Shown one piece after another: positions 26,401-64,000 of a DNA stretch of 64,000 nucleotides (position 1 is the first letter of the stretch; each line of letters opens with the position of its first letter). The stretch is from Lagopus muta (Eukaryota; Chordata; Aves; Galliformes; Phasianidae). The notes beneath the pieces are model-generated. The model had not been told where the DNA came from and searched no databases. It saw only the letters and a program-made list of their open reading frames with translations. A program made the translations under genes and the position numbers. Location of the stretch: assembly GCF_023343835.1 (NCBI RefSeq), contig NC_064472.1:14685469-14749468 (forward strand), written 5' to 3'.

Positions 26401-29400
26401 GTAATAACATATACTTTAAAAACTGAACAGATTTAGTTCAGTAACTTCTAGATGTAAGTCACATTTCTTACTGGCAGACTTTAAGGTTTAACAGAGAATA
26501 CAGCACCACATACTATATCAACTAAATGAAAATAAAGCAAATTCCTCTTGGTTATTTTTAAATAGCAGGCAAACAGAAGGCTGTACACTTATTTACACAT
26601 TCATTACAAATTTATGCTTCAAAGCCCTGAAAGTCAAATAGAAGCTTTCCATTAATTTCAGTGATTTCTCAGTCTAATTCCTTCCCTTTATGTTATTATT
26701 CACAATGAAAAAGGATGCGCAACTAATCCAAAAATCAGCAGTTTGCCTCTCTTCTATTAGGAGTCAGTTCATAAACTTAAAGAACTAACAATGCACAGGC
26801 TAGGCAGACGGCAAATAACCCTCTGATTTACATAACTTTAAAAATCAGGAAGTCTATAGGGAAGATCCATTAGCCAAACCTGCTCTCAGGCTGTTTCAAC
26901 TAGTAGGCCAAATGCCATTTTCCCATACCTAAGATGTATTCACAACATTTCCATTCAGACAATTACAATTTATCATTGTTTTGATTTCTCTTCAGACTTT
27001 TTAGGAATAAGCCTTTTCTCCTTCAGATTATATACATATATCAAGCTTACAACAAAGTTAGTGAAAAATTAAGTATAAGAAATGTTGCATGTACAAGGTC
27101 GCATATTTGAGTTGTTTGTATGAGGTGAAGGGGCACAGAAGCATCACCTAACTGGAGACAAACAGAATGACTGAATTTTGTCTATAGCACTGTGTACTTT
27201 ATAAGAGGAATGTGAATTTTCAGGTCTAGAAACTCCTGGGAACATTACAAAGGTGATTTGTAATTTGAATTGTATTAATTCTAGTTCAAAGAAATCAAAG
27301 TTTCTCAAAACTTTGTTTTGATTTCAATTTTAAAACTCGTGAGTAAAACCTGCGCAGAAACAAGGTGCTCTAAACTTACATGTTATTGCAGATTAACTCT
27401 GTTTATGAAGTTAATTCAGTACAAAAGATCACTATTCCATGCACAGTATACACTGATTAGGGTTCCTGCAACATATCAAACATATTCAAATAAACAGTCT
27501 AGGTTCGGCTAGGATTTTGAAGTTATTTTTATTAAAAGCTGGATCACTTGTAATATATTCCCACAACACAGCAATGAGGAGCTCCCACATGCCTACATGC
27601 TTTTGCAGAATAGCTGAAAAGCAACACTGCCGGCCCCAGGAGTTTGCAATTATACACATGCAAACACATGACAATCTAAATGGCATTTATTTTTGGGTCC
27701 TGAAACTGAAATGTAGTATTCACAGAAAACATGCAATGTACTGGGGCAATGTAATACTCTTTCCCCTGTCTCAGCCATTAAGTGAAGAGCGCTGTGTTGG
27801 CTTTTTGCTTACAGTTGTATAATGGCCATAAGCTTGTACTATCCAGGAGAGCCACTTTATTCAGTAAGCTGGCAAAGTAGGTAATATCAAGCAACATGAT
27901 TTTGCTCATAAGAAAAAAAAGAATTGAAAACACCTAACTCCATGCTTAGTATCCAACGTAAGTTTTTTTTCCTATTAGTTACTCAAAACCTAGTCTCAGT
28001 GTAGTTGCTTATTATCACGTCACTGTTTTCGTATATTTTTAAAGTTTAAATTAAGCCTTCATCTCTGCTTCAAACACTTGAGAAATCTGCATAAAAGCAC
28101 AAGCAAGCTTTTACTTAAAAAACACTGTCGACATAAATGCAACTCAGACTCCACAAAGATAGCTTATTCAGATGTTTCTGGAGTCAATGTCTGGTGTAAT
28201 CAACAAGGAATGTGGTTATCTACTGCAAACTTTAGAAAAACACCCCACACTAACTCATGTACACCACAATACCCACCATCACTATCACTACCTTGACTCC
28301 GGAGGTTATCATCTGAATTTCTGGAATTTTTTTAGGCAAATGTAGCCTTGAAGATATCAAGAAGGCATAGAAGTAAATTGCAATAAGCTAAGAACAGAAG
28401 ATTAACACTTACTGCCAAGTTCTGATTGAAGTTTGGGTTGTATCCTGATGGATAAAACTCAGGTGCTTTAACTGACAACTTTGACATTGCCACAGGAGTC
28501 ACAGCCACCTGAGGTTTTGCCATTTCTGGTCCAGCAGTAGGAACTGAAACTCGTGATCCAGATGGGATTCTTGTCTGTTGCAGGTGCTCTGGAAAGGTTT
28601 CATTAACAGCTTCTCTCAGACATTGCTTGATTGCTATGTGCTCCCACATAATATGCAATTTTTTCAACCTTGAATATACTTAGAGTACATACTTGCAAGC
28701 ATACTTAATCTTACTTAGATATTTTTATTGCTTTTTTGAAATATAGGTTAAGTTTTCAATTTTGGAAACTGATGCCTTTTCACATTACACTCTGATTTCA
28801 CGTGACAGTGATAAAAAAAGAAAAGCAAATAAAAAGAGGGATGACCCCCTCCCTCGCAAACACATTTTCTGAGCGCTAACGAGAAAACAGTAAATCTACT
28901 TCTGGTATGTCTGCTTTCCTACTGGATTTTTCAAAGCTTCTAAATACAAAAGAAAGATTTCAAAGATCAATAAACAGCAGACAACACTAATTTTTAACAC
29001 ATTCCTCAAAGCTATTATGTCCTTCTTATAAATAATTTGCAAAAACAAAAGGAACCAAACGCATAAAAATCATATTTTTTAAAACCATATTTTTGCACAT
29101 TTCCAGAAGTGCAAATTAGAATAGCTCCCAAGTTTATTGAAAAGGAAATCTGATACCTGGACCTTAAAAGTTAACCAATCAACAATGCCTCGGGCTGCAT
29201 TTGCCTTTGGTTTATGTTTTCTCAAACCTGTAGGCCGGAGTTGAGACTTCGATGCAAGGAAGGATGAGACCATCTGCGGTCGGATTAATAGACGGATAAC
29301 ACGCACGCACAGATGTGCGCGCACAAAAGGGGGGCAGGGGGCGTCGTGCAGAGGCTACGATGCAGCATTACGCCATTCCCCGGGTGCAGGCCCACAACCC

Positions 29401-29891
29401 AGAAACGCGACAGGGGCCGAGAGGTGCAGGGACAGGCCCCCTCCCGGCCCGGACTCGCCAGGAGAACGGGCCGCGAAAAGCAGGCCCTCAGCTCAGGCCG
29501 CGCCGTTCTGCTGGCCGAGCCGGGCCGAGCAGCGGGGCGGGGGAAGCCCCGGTCTCGGCGGGACGGGGAAGAGGGGCGAGCGCGGCCCGACAGGGCTTGG
29601 CTCCCGGCTCCCGCGGCGCCGAGGTCGGGGGCGGGGGCCCGTCGCGCGGCGCGGCGGCCCGGTACCTGCGCTTCCAGTGCCCAGCGGCGCCGTCCTCGGA
29701 GGCCGCAGGGGCTCCTGCTGGGGGAGGAAGCCGCTCGTTTTGTTCTGCTGCTGATCGACCGCGCCGGGGCCGTGCGAACCACCGCCTCCGGGGCAGGCCC
29801 CACCGCAGCTCTCCGACGCGCCGGCGAGAACGCTACTTCCGCGGCCCCGACCTCGACCGGCACCGGGAGCTCGGTCGAAATTCTCGGCCAT
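11323..29891 (-). CDS. PAIP1: PAIP1, polyadenylate-binding protein-interacting protein 1 (complete, 11 coding exons)
   Basis: Cytoplasmic translation activator that bridges poly(A)-binding protein and the eIF4A/eIF3 machinery. Exons: 29666-29891, 28413-28588, 25291-25479, 22650-22762, 20739-20850, 19361-19486, 17889-17995, 16723-16840, 16541-16595, 15823-15916, 11323-11416. They join without a break into 469 codons plus stop, close to the human 479. The start [17 protein letters not shown] matches the family's Gly/Arg-rich N terminus. The PAM2-type PABP motif ([15 protein letters not shown]) is at about 111-125. The MIF4G-type central domain spans about 135-355. The acidic C-terminal PAM1 region is [19 protein letters not shown]. 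An internal Met98 (MAKPQ) could give a shorter form, as inferred for mammals. The start codon has A at -3 and G at +4. Every splice site is GT-AG. Confidence 0.96.
12175..12560 (+). mobile_element. CR1 LINE fragment A, first part (reverse transcriptase region)
   Basis: Plus-strand CR1 with recognisable reverse transcriptase phrases: CAGCTTCACCAAGGGCAGAT (the TKGRSC block) and a [10 protein letters not shown] block near 12308-12337. It carries stops and indels. It lies in PAIP1 intron 10, antisense to the gene, and is interrupted at GTCTGCAGATGA by an opposite-strand CR1. Confidence 0.82.
12561..12690 (-). mobile_element. Short CR1 3' end, minus orientation, nested
   Basis: GAATCACAGAATCACAGAA marks the inverted 3' terminal repeats. 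It is followed by AGGTTGGAAAAGACCTACGA and GCAGTCCAACCATCCACC, the standard antisense CR1 end. About 130 bp, inserted inside fragment A. Confidence 0.88.
12691..12923 (+). mobile_element. CR1 LINE fragment A, second part
   Basis: CR1 continues with GACCTTGACAAGCTTGAGAA, GCCGAGTGCCAAGCG and GCTTGGGGGTTCTAGAGGA, stopping at TATCCTGAGCTGCAT where a younger CR1 begins. Confidence 0.72.
12924..13514 (+). mobile_element. Younger CR1 LINE with complete 3' end, nested in fragment A
   Basis: Starts in the reverse transcriptase end (CAGGTAATTTGCAGATAACA, the catalytic box reading FADN). It runs through CAGTGTGCCCAGGTGGCC and GGTGGTCAGGCACTGGAATG to GGTGATTCTATG. An internal deletion near 13240-13280 is bridged by a duplicated ATTATTATGAATGGA. 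Dead, with no intact frame. Confidence 0.88.
13515..13845 (+). mobile_element. CR1 LINE fragment A, third part with its 3' end
   Basis: Resumes with GGAATAAGGAGGTGATCATT and TGAGTACTGCATTCAGTTTT, which in the CR1 consensus follow the point where the second part stopped. It ends TTTTCCAACCTCAGTGGTTC TATG. Confidence 0.75.
13846..14420 (+). mobile_element. CR1 LINE fragment B
   Basis: Plus-strand CR1 from GGGAGGTGATTATCCCCTTC through GGAACAGGCTGCCAGAGAAG and GGTCCCTTCCGACCCAAGTC to CATTCTGTGTATGATAG. More diverged than its neighbours. It may be an independent truncated copy. Confidence 0.85.
14536..14660 (-). mobile_element. CR1 3' fragment, minus orientation
   Basis: AGAATCATAGAATGGCCTGA, AAGATCATCTAGTTTCAACC and CAGGCTGCCCAGAGCCACAT read as an inverted CR1 3' end of about 120 bp in PAIP1 intron 10. 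Confidence 0.85.
15823..15916 (-). CDS. PAIP1: PAIP1 coding exon 10
   Basis: Encodes [18 protein letters not shown] and [11 protein letters not shown]. Donor GTATGT, phase 2. The 4.4-kb intron that follows holds the CR1 pile. Confidence 0.94.
16212..16267 (+). mobile_element. Very short CR1 3' terminus
   Basis: TGATCTAGAAGATCTTTTCC followed by AATGATTCCATGATTCTA is the last approximately 55 bp of a CR1. It lies in PAIP1 intron 9. Confidence 0.72.
16541..16595 (-). CDS. PAIP1: PAIP1 coding exon 9
   Basis: A 55-nt exon encoding [18 protein letters not shown]. Phase 1 donor GTACAT. Found by homology. Confidence 0.92.
16723..16840 (-). CDS. PAIP1: PAIP1 coding exon 8
   Basis: Thirty-nine codons, [20 protein letters not shown] to ENDPNYFM, almost identical to mammals. 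Acceptor ATTACCAG, donor GTAAGA. Confidence 0.95.
17889..17995 (-). CDS. PAIP1: PAIP1 coding exon 7
   Basis: Encodes [15 protein letters not shown] through VVLDANCS, near the end of the MIF4G-type domain. Donor GTGAAA is weaker than the others; phase 2. Confidence 0.92.
18409..18506. repeat. Tandem duplication, 52-bp period, two copies
   Basis: ACTGACAATGTAAGCCATAA starts copy one at 18409 and ACTGACAATGTAAGGCATAA starts copy two at 18461. The copies stay similar for about 45 bp (AAAAGCCC, ACA, TTTCCTCT) with several differences. Intronic in PAIP1. Confidence 0.85.
19361..19486 (-). CDS. PAIP1: PAIP1 coding exon 6
   Basis: Forty-two codons from [15 protein letters not shown] to [11 protein letters not shown]4G-type domain. 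Phase 0 on both sides. Too short to appear as a free-standing open frame, so found by homology. Confidence 0.93.
20739..20850 (-). CDS. PAIP1: PAIP1 coding exon 5
   Basis: Encodes [19 protein letters not shown] and [16 protein letters not shown] of the MIF4G-type core. Acceptor TTTTCAG, donor GTAGGA. Confidence 0.94.
22650..22762 (-). CDS. PAIP1: PAIP1 coding exon 4
   Basis: Encodes [18 protein letters not shown] through NFRQLLLK, part of the MIF4G-type domain. Donor GTGAGC, phase 2. The Arg codon is shared with exon 5. Confidence 0.93.
24363..24912 (+). mobile_element. CR1 LINE, 3' 0.55 kb
   Basis: Starts CCCCCTCTACTCAGCTCTTG and passes CACTAAGATGATCAGAGGGA and CTGGAACAGGTTGCCCAAGG. It ends with ACTAGATGATCTTTGTGGTC, CCATTCTATAATTCTATGA. 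5'-truncated, antisense to PAIP1 in intron 3. No intact reading frame. Confidence 0.92.
25291..25479 (-). CDS. PAIP1: PAIP1 coding exon 3
   Basis: Sixty-three codons starting [19 protein letters not shown] and ending LVDLIYQQ: the beginning of the MIF4G-type helical domain. Phase 0 at both ends. Acceptor TTGCTATAG, donor GTAGCC. Confidence 0.93.
28413..28588 (-). CDS. PAIP1: PAIP1 coding exon 2
   Basis: Residues 76-134, including the PAM2-type motif (Leu113, Ala117, Glu119-Phe120, Pro122) that binds the MLLE domain of poly(A)-binding protein. Acceptor TTTCCAG, donor GTAAGT. A nearby alternative acceptor (CAACAG, 14 nt inside) would break the frame. Confidence 0.9.
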
Positions 29892-30250
29892 ACTCGGCCC
29901 GGGACGCTCAAGCGCTTCGAACGGGGCGGGGATGCGAGCCGGAGCGGCGCGGCGCCGGGTCCCGCCTAGCCGCGGCCCGAGCCCTCCACTTTCAGTTTCA
30001 CCCCGCCCGCAGCGCCCTCTGCCGGCCGCCAGCAGGCCGCACGTCGCCATAGCGACCGCAGCGCCGCCGCGGCACCGCCCCGCAGCAAGTAGCAGCGCGC
30101 CGAGAATGGCGCCGCCTGGCGGCCGGCCGCCTCGCCCGGCACAGCGCTCTGCCGTGGGGCGGGCACCCGGCCCAGCGCGAGGCTGACCGCCGCCGGCCGA
30201 CAAGAGCGGGTTTACCGTCGTAGCGGCCCGCACGGGGCGCTCCAGCAGCG
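29320..30250 (-). promoter_or_regulatory. PAIP1: CpG island and promoter region of PAIP1
   Basis: Dense CpG across exon 1 and about 350 bp upstream, abrupt on both sides. Long open frames on both strands here are a by-product of G+C. No TATA box is obvious upstream of 29891, which suits a dispersed housekeeping start. The exact start is not readable. Confidence 0.78.
29666..29891 (-). CDS. PAIP1: PAIP1 coding exon 1
   Basis: Residues 1-75: a Gly-, Ala- and Arg-rich disordered tail within the CpG island. Donor GCAG|GTACCG, phase 1. This is the least conserved part of the protein. Confidence 0.9.
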
Positions 30251-30255
30251 CTTCG

Positions 30256-32190
30256 GAAATCTCGATTCAGAAATTATCGATTTCTATGACAGCGCAGAGG
30301 CAGTACGATAGCAAACCGCACCTGCAGGCGCCTCATTTGAAGCGTCACACCACCACCTGCACAGATGGCTGTTTTCCTCGAAAATTGCGGCATGGGGAAA
30401 AGCTGCAGGCTGAACTGGAAGGTAAAATTTAGCCAACAGTTAGGCCTCCAGTGTGACAATAAAACCGTGTTCGTGAATGGTGAATTTCTGTGCATAATTT
30501 CTACATCAGATGTGACAACAAACAAGTTTAGTTTTACAGCCTTCAATGCCAGCAAGAACTCACTCTACAAGACAGGCTATGTAATGCATTTTTCTTATAT
30601 TATCTCACTAACTGCAAATGATTCAATTCACACACCCCTTTGCAACTTAATTCGCCTATTTTTGTTCAGAGTCCTGCTGTGTTTGCTCTGTGATTTTTGC
30701 ACTCGGGGAGAGAGCAGTTGCGCTGGGCTGTCCAGCACATGCCGCCGCTGGCAGCCCAGCAGTGTTTGTAGTTTGGTTCCCAGAACAGCCTGACCCTGAC
30801 CTTCCCACCTGGTGTTTCCAAAGCCCAATCCAAAGGTTCACGTGCTGGTTCCAGCTCAGGTGATGATTCATAAAGATGGAAAATATGTGAGCCCATATGA
30901 AAACCTGTAGGAAATCAAAATAGCACTGTCCCGTTTTCAAAATATAATTACTGTGACATCTCAGACGGTATGTCCCTGTTTATTGTTACACCTTACTATT
31001 TTGAATGTAGGTTATAGAGTATAAAGCACAGTTAAGATATATTATTTCCCCAAGGTATGTACTGGACTGATTTTTGTCAAGACAAACTTGGCCAGATAGT
31101 GAAGGTGACACATTTACAATTAATTGGGTACATTGAAAAACTGACCCTATGCAACTACTGCTGAAAGTGAAGTCTGACAAAGAAATCAATCTAAACTGAA
31201 CAACTGAAACCAGAACAAGTATTGGAAGTTTTGATTTTTCAAAGCATTAGACTTCACTTTTGTAAATAACTGACAAAAGCAGACGTGAGCAGAATTGCCA
31301 AACCTTTCAAGAAAAAAAAAAAAGCTACTAAAATAACTAAGTTTATTCAGTGCTTTTTTGTTTGTTTGTTTGTTTGTTTGTTTTCTTTTTCTGTTTGTTT
31401 TTCAGTCCTAGTTTTAAGGTCTGTGTGTGACTTCTGGTCACAGTTGGAAATCTGGGAAGAGAGAAAAGCTTAGATCAATGTGAAAAGAGAAGTCAGACTC
31501 TCAATCTTTGGTTTCCGAATGCAGAGGCTTTAAGAAACATAATAGTACAGGCATCACCACTGTTCAATGCACCCATCTTTCAGTAAAGCAAATCTCATGA
31601 ATTAAGATGTGTATCCGTGAGGAATTAAGCTCCTTGGGTTATCATTACTATGCCAGACAACTTTTTACCTTTGGTCACAAACGTGAGTTCTTTTCACTTA
31701 ACAGACATTCCCTTCACTTTACTAGAAGGAGTGTTTGACAGCTACTTACACTGCGGAGCAAAATGTGATCTCAGATTCATCTTTCCTTCACAGACACAAC
31801 CGAAATCTGCGTCAGAGTGAGCGGGAATCCAAGTTTTCATCCCAAAGCAGGAATCTTAAAAAAAACCCAAAAAACTAAAAACCAAAACTGATAATAATGA
31901 AAGCCAAAACTGTAATCCCCAGATACTACCCGTAATCGTCAGCCTCTTTAAGCAGTGCCCGCAGTTCCACCTGCGTGTCCCAGGCTGGGTGCACCAACCG
32001 CATCGCAACTCCCGCTCCCGGAGCGCCCAGCCGCGCCCTGGCAGCCTCACACGGAGCTCCGCAGGCCTGCACGGACCTGCTGTTTTTTTTTTTTTTTTTT
32101 GACGTTATTTCTAATTAGGGAGAAGATGGGGCAATCGCTCTTTGGTTTTAAAGAAGGACTGGCTTCAATACGACAGTGATCCCCAGGAAG
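30256..32190. other. Intergenic spacer between the PAIP1 and NNT CpG islands
   Basis: About 1.9 kb of AT-rich DNA with a (GTTT)n tract near 31357-31384. In mammals an antisense transcript (NNT-AS1) starts near the NNT promoter. Nothing here lets me place a homologue. The open frame at 30365-30793 resembles no family I know. Confidence 0.5.
31357..31384. repeat. (GTTT)n microsatellite
   Basis: About seven GTTT units in the PAIP1-NNT spacer, flanked by further T-rich sequence. Confidence 0.93.
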
Positions 32191-32430
32191 TGACACCCGT
32201 GAGGTACCTCGCCGCCGCGGTCAGCAGGGCCCAAGACACAGAGGGCGCAGCAGCACGTAAGATGAGCTCTAACAGGCTTTTTTTCACAGAAACGTGTTTA
32301 TAAACAGCCGGCCCAACAGCTGCCCTGGGGCCACCGCCACGTCCTGCAGGCTTCTCCTCAGCGCCGGGCGGGACGGGGCGCGCGCGCCCTGGAACACCTC
32401 ACCGCCGCCCCGCGCCCGACTTCAGCGCCG

Positions 32431-32438
32431 TCACGTGA
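32431..32438. promoter_or_regulatory. Palindromic E-box TCACGTGA in the NNT CpG island
   Basis: An 8-bp palindrome matching the USF/TFE-type E-box core. Site only; occupancy is not known. Confidence 0.45.
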
Positions 32439-32866
32439 CACACGCCCCGTCCGCGCGCGAGGCCGGGGCCGCCGCGTGACTGGCTCCCGCGCTCCCCCCG
32501 CTCCTTCCGGGTCGTCCCCCCGACCCCTGCTCCACCCCCGCTCCGCCTTCTCCGGGCCCGCTGCGCCGCCTCACCCCAAGGTCGGTCAGTGCCGCGGCGG
32601 GGCCGGCGCCGGCGGCACGGCCGGTGGGTGCGGAGCGGAGGAGCTGGGGCCGGGAACGGCGCCGCGAGACCTCCGCTTCGTTCCCGCGAGGAGCGTGGGC
32701 GGGGTGGGAGGAGGCGGTGCGCTCCCGTAGTCGAGGAAGGGCAGCGGGAGCGGGAGGAGGTCGGGAGGAAGGCGGTGACTGGTGGGCTGGGGGCGCGCCC
32801 TGCGCGGGAGCCGGGACTGCGGCGCGGAGCGAGCGGCTGGGCCGAGGTCAGCCGGGAGCCACCGGG

Positions 32867-32873
32867 TATAAAA
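32867..32873 (+). promoter_or_regulatory. NNT: Candidate TATA box of NNT
   Basis: TATAAAA within GC-rich sequence, upstream of the probable noncoding exon and in the direction of NNT. Transcription could start about 30 bp downstream. A CpG-island promoter need not use it. Confidence 0.35.
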
Positions 32874-33431
32874 TGTCGGCGGGAGGTGCCACTGAGGCGG
32901 CGGGACGCTGACTTGGCTGCTTCGCTGCCTTCGCAAGGGCGCGCGGTGGGTCTGGGAGCGAAGCGCCGTTCACGGTCCTGTCCGGGTCGGGCGCGGCTCC
33001 TGCGCGGGGGGCTGCGGCCCTTCGGGGGCTCGGGCGGCGGCCCGACTCGGTCTGGGTCCCGGGGGCGGTCGGAGCTCCTTGTTTAGAGCGATGGTCTGAA
33101 GAGAATGCGGTTCTAAGCCGCGGCATGCCAACGTGTGGGTCAGCTTGCAAGGTCAGTTCTGTCGTGTCCTTGTTTAGCTCGATAGTTTTACTCGCTTCCT
33201 CCTCCCCAGCTTTACTCTGTTACCTCACTTCGAAAAAGTTGATTTTGTGTTCCAGCTGGCAAGAAAAGGTAGAGAAAAATGACTGTTTTATGGCGGGCGG
33301 CGGTCCTCCGGACTTCAGCTGCTGAGTTTACATACCTTCTGCCTCCTGTCATTATTAACTGTCGCTTTGTTTCCCTGTGCGCGGCAGGGATTCCATACGT
33401 GGCAAGGAGTCGGCTGGGAGGTCGGGGCGAC

Positions 33432-62548
<29,117 letters not shown>

Positions 62549-63835
62549 TATCTGAGAGCTGCTCCAAAAGTAATGCCTCCTGTTTGGTTATGTTGGCCCA
62601 CGACACTAGAGAAGCAGATACAGGTGGTACGGCAGTAGAAGCTGAACCTTACCACCAGTGTTCCATTTGCATTTTGTTGCTGTGTGACAGATGGCAGCAG
62701 AGGGGCAGTTTGACAAAATGGCGTCTGACATGGAGGAGCATATAACACAAAGGTGTGTCACTGAATTCCTCTGTACAGAAAAAATGGCATCCATTGACAT
62801 TCATTGATACCTGCTGAACGTTGACGAAAACCAAACAGTGGATGCAAGCACAGAGAGGTGGTGGGTGGTGCGTTTCAGTGGTGGTAACAGTGACGTAAAG
62901 AACCCATGCTCCAGGTCGTGCTGCACAGCTGTCACACTACTAAAGGAAGAGCATCTTGATCAAATCCTCCACATAATCAGTGGGTTACGACCAGGGAGCT
63001 GTGTATGGTGCTGCATATTGGCTTCAGTGCATTGGAAATGGTGGTGGTATGTGTTCAAATGTCACTTAAATTGTGCCAAGTGGATCCCATGAATGCTCAC
63101 ACAGGAACAGAAAGAATACTGTATGCATGTTTGTCAGGACCTATTGAATCGATATGAGAAAGTGACAGTTTCCTGGATCCCATTGTTTCTGATGAAATGT
63201 GGTGTCACTGCTCTGAGCTGGAGTCAAAGCAGCAGTCCACTATAGCAATATGTAAATTCTCCATAGAAGAAAAAGATGCAGCATTTAGCAGGTAAAGTGA
63301 TGTGTACTGTCCTGAGGGATAGGAAAAAGGTGGTAATAGATTTTCTGTAACCTGGACAAACCATCAACTCTGACAAACTGAAAGCTCACTCTTCTAGAGT
63401 CAGGCCAGAGAAGAAGGCAGCTTTTGCATGATGATGCTGTCAGGCTCAATATGCTCTGAAGATTGTGGAGCAAACTGACAGTCTTGGCTGGACTGTCCTA
63501 CTACACCCACTGTGGAGTCCAGATTTGGTGCCTTATGACTTCCATCTGTTTGTGCTGGTGAAACATGGACTGACCATGTGGGCAACACTTTCCTAGCAAC
63601 AGTGCTATAATAACAGCTGTGAAACTGTGGGTCACCTCCCCTGATTCCGATTTTTATGAGCATGGCCTGCAGGCTCTTGTTCATCCCTGGTGAAAATGCA
63701 TAGGGTGACTGTTTTAAAAATAGTATTTTGTAGCTGAGATTTTTCTCAATGAAATATTGCTATTGTGCTTTTTGTAATCTGTTTTATTTTCCATGCAGAT
63801 ATATGAGGCATTACTTTTGGAGGAACCTCTCTATA
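62549..63835 (+). mobile_element. Mariner-type DNA transposon (Galluhop-like), 1.29 kb, inactive
   Basis: Flanked by TA and bounded by terminal inverted repeats whose core CTCCAAAAGTAATGCCTC (62562-62579) is perfectly inverted at 63805-63822. Between them lies a decayed mariner transposase: start-like MASDMEEHITQRC at 62718, first catalytic block SDEMWCH near 63187-63207, second block HDDAVRLNM near 63427-63453, and third block HPLWSPDLVPYDFHLF near 63506-63553. The spacing suits a D,D34D enzyme. It contains many stop codons and frameshifts. Sense orientation within an NNT intron. Galluhop is the mariner known from chicken; the family name rests on recollection of its ends. Confidence 0.9.
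62718..63720 (+). pseudogene. Mariner transposase pseudogene
   Basis: Remnant of the transposase of the element above. The helix-turn-helix half is barely readable; the catalytic half keeps all three Asp blocks. Stops occur from the first 30 codons onward (TGA in ...ASIDIH*YLLNVDENQ), so it cannot make the enzyme. Confidence 0.8.
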
Positions 63836-64000
63836 TGTGTGTGTATAAAAATTCTGTCGTAAATATATATCCTTTTATATCTATCAACTTCAAGAACAGA
63901 AAGAGTTTTGTTTTGTTTTTTGCCATAGTGAAATGCTGATTATCTGTCATTATCTGCGTAGTATTACATGCTAAAAACGGATGTTTGGCTAATTTTGATT

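Larger units (their letters stand above)
32190..33155 (+). promoter_or_regulatory. NNT: CpG island, promoter and probable noncoding first exon of NNT
   Basis: Very high CpG and G+C. A TATAAAA at 32867-32873 in plus orientation would place a start near 32.9 kb. Further upstream are a palindromic TCACGTGA (32431-32438) and CTTCCGG (32504-32510), an ETS/GABP-type core. A plausible first-exon donor is GCAAG|GTCAGT after 33151, joining the acceptor GCGGCAG before 33388. That splice is inferred; an unspliced 5' UTR or another donor (for example GAG|GTCAGC near 32847) is possible. Confidence 0.6.

Noticed and set aside
29313..30233. Several long overlapping open frames on both strands in the PAIP1 island
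   Set aside because: They follow from high G+C and lack of stop codons. Only the minus-strand frame from 29891 has family support, and it is spliced at 29666.
32476..33150. Open frames in the NNT CpG island
   Set aside because: GC-driven frames on both strands with Pro/Arg/Gly bias. NNT coding begins at 33432.

Overview
The window is vertebrate nuclear DNA, almost certainly from a galliform bird and most like chicken. The introns and spacers are AT-rich, promoters sit in three compact CpG islands, and the interspersed repeats are bird-specific: CR1 LINEs ending in short GATTCTAT-type repeats, an avian ERVL-type solo LTR, and a Galluhop-like mariner. The gene order C5orf34 - PAIP1 - NNT matches human 5p12. 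In chicken that block lies on the Z chromosome; this is general knowledge, not something read from the window.

Layout. (1) About 861-5690, minus strand: the first four coding exons of the C5orf34 homologue; the rest lies beyond the left edge. Its introns hold an ERVL-type solo LTR (3449-3890) and an unclassified repeat near 1.6-1.8 kb. (2) 5.7-9.9 kb, spacer: the upstream side of a CpG island, a CR1 inserted inside an older CR1 (6043-7745), then plain AT-rich DNA. (3) 11323-29891, minus strand: the complete 11-exon coding region of PAIP1 (469 codons read through consistent splice phases), with a 3' UTR probably ending near 9.9 kb. Intron 10 holds a pile of at least five CR1 pieces. (4) 29.9-33.1 kb: two CpG islands, one for PAIP1 (leftward) and one for NNT (rightward), separated by about 2 kb. 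(5) 33432-58916, plus strand: 16 coding exons of NNT, covering the mitochondrial presequence, the NAD(H)-binding domain dI and most of the membrane domain dII. The NADP(H)-binding domain dIII is not found before the right edge. NNT introns carry an antisense CR1 (40.7-41.4 kb), a 3.1-kb sense CR1 that still includes the end of ORF1 (43.5-46.6 kb), a composite repeat (54.5-55.5 kb) and the mariner (62.55-63.83 kb).

Function. PAIP1 stimulates translation by binding poly(A)-binding protein and the eIF4 machinery. NNT is the proton-pumping nicotinamide nucleotide transhydrogenase of the inner mitochondrial membrane. C5orf34 is conserved but poorly characterised. The three are neighbours, not a pathway. 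I found no CRISPR array, tRNA, rRNA or evidence of an undescribed system. The most useful unusual observations are the layered CR1 insertions, a genomically encoded A27 tract in the probable PAIP1 3' UTR, a 22-nt microexon candidate in NNT intron 5 (coding-exon numbering), and a T40 tract just upstream of an NNT splice acceptor.
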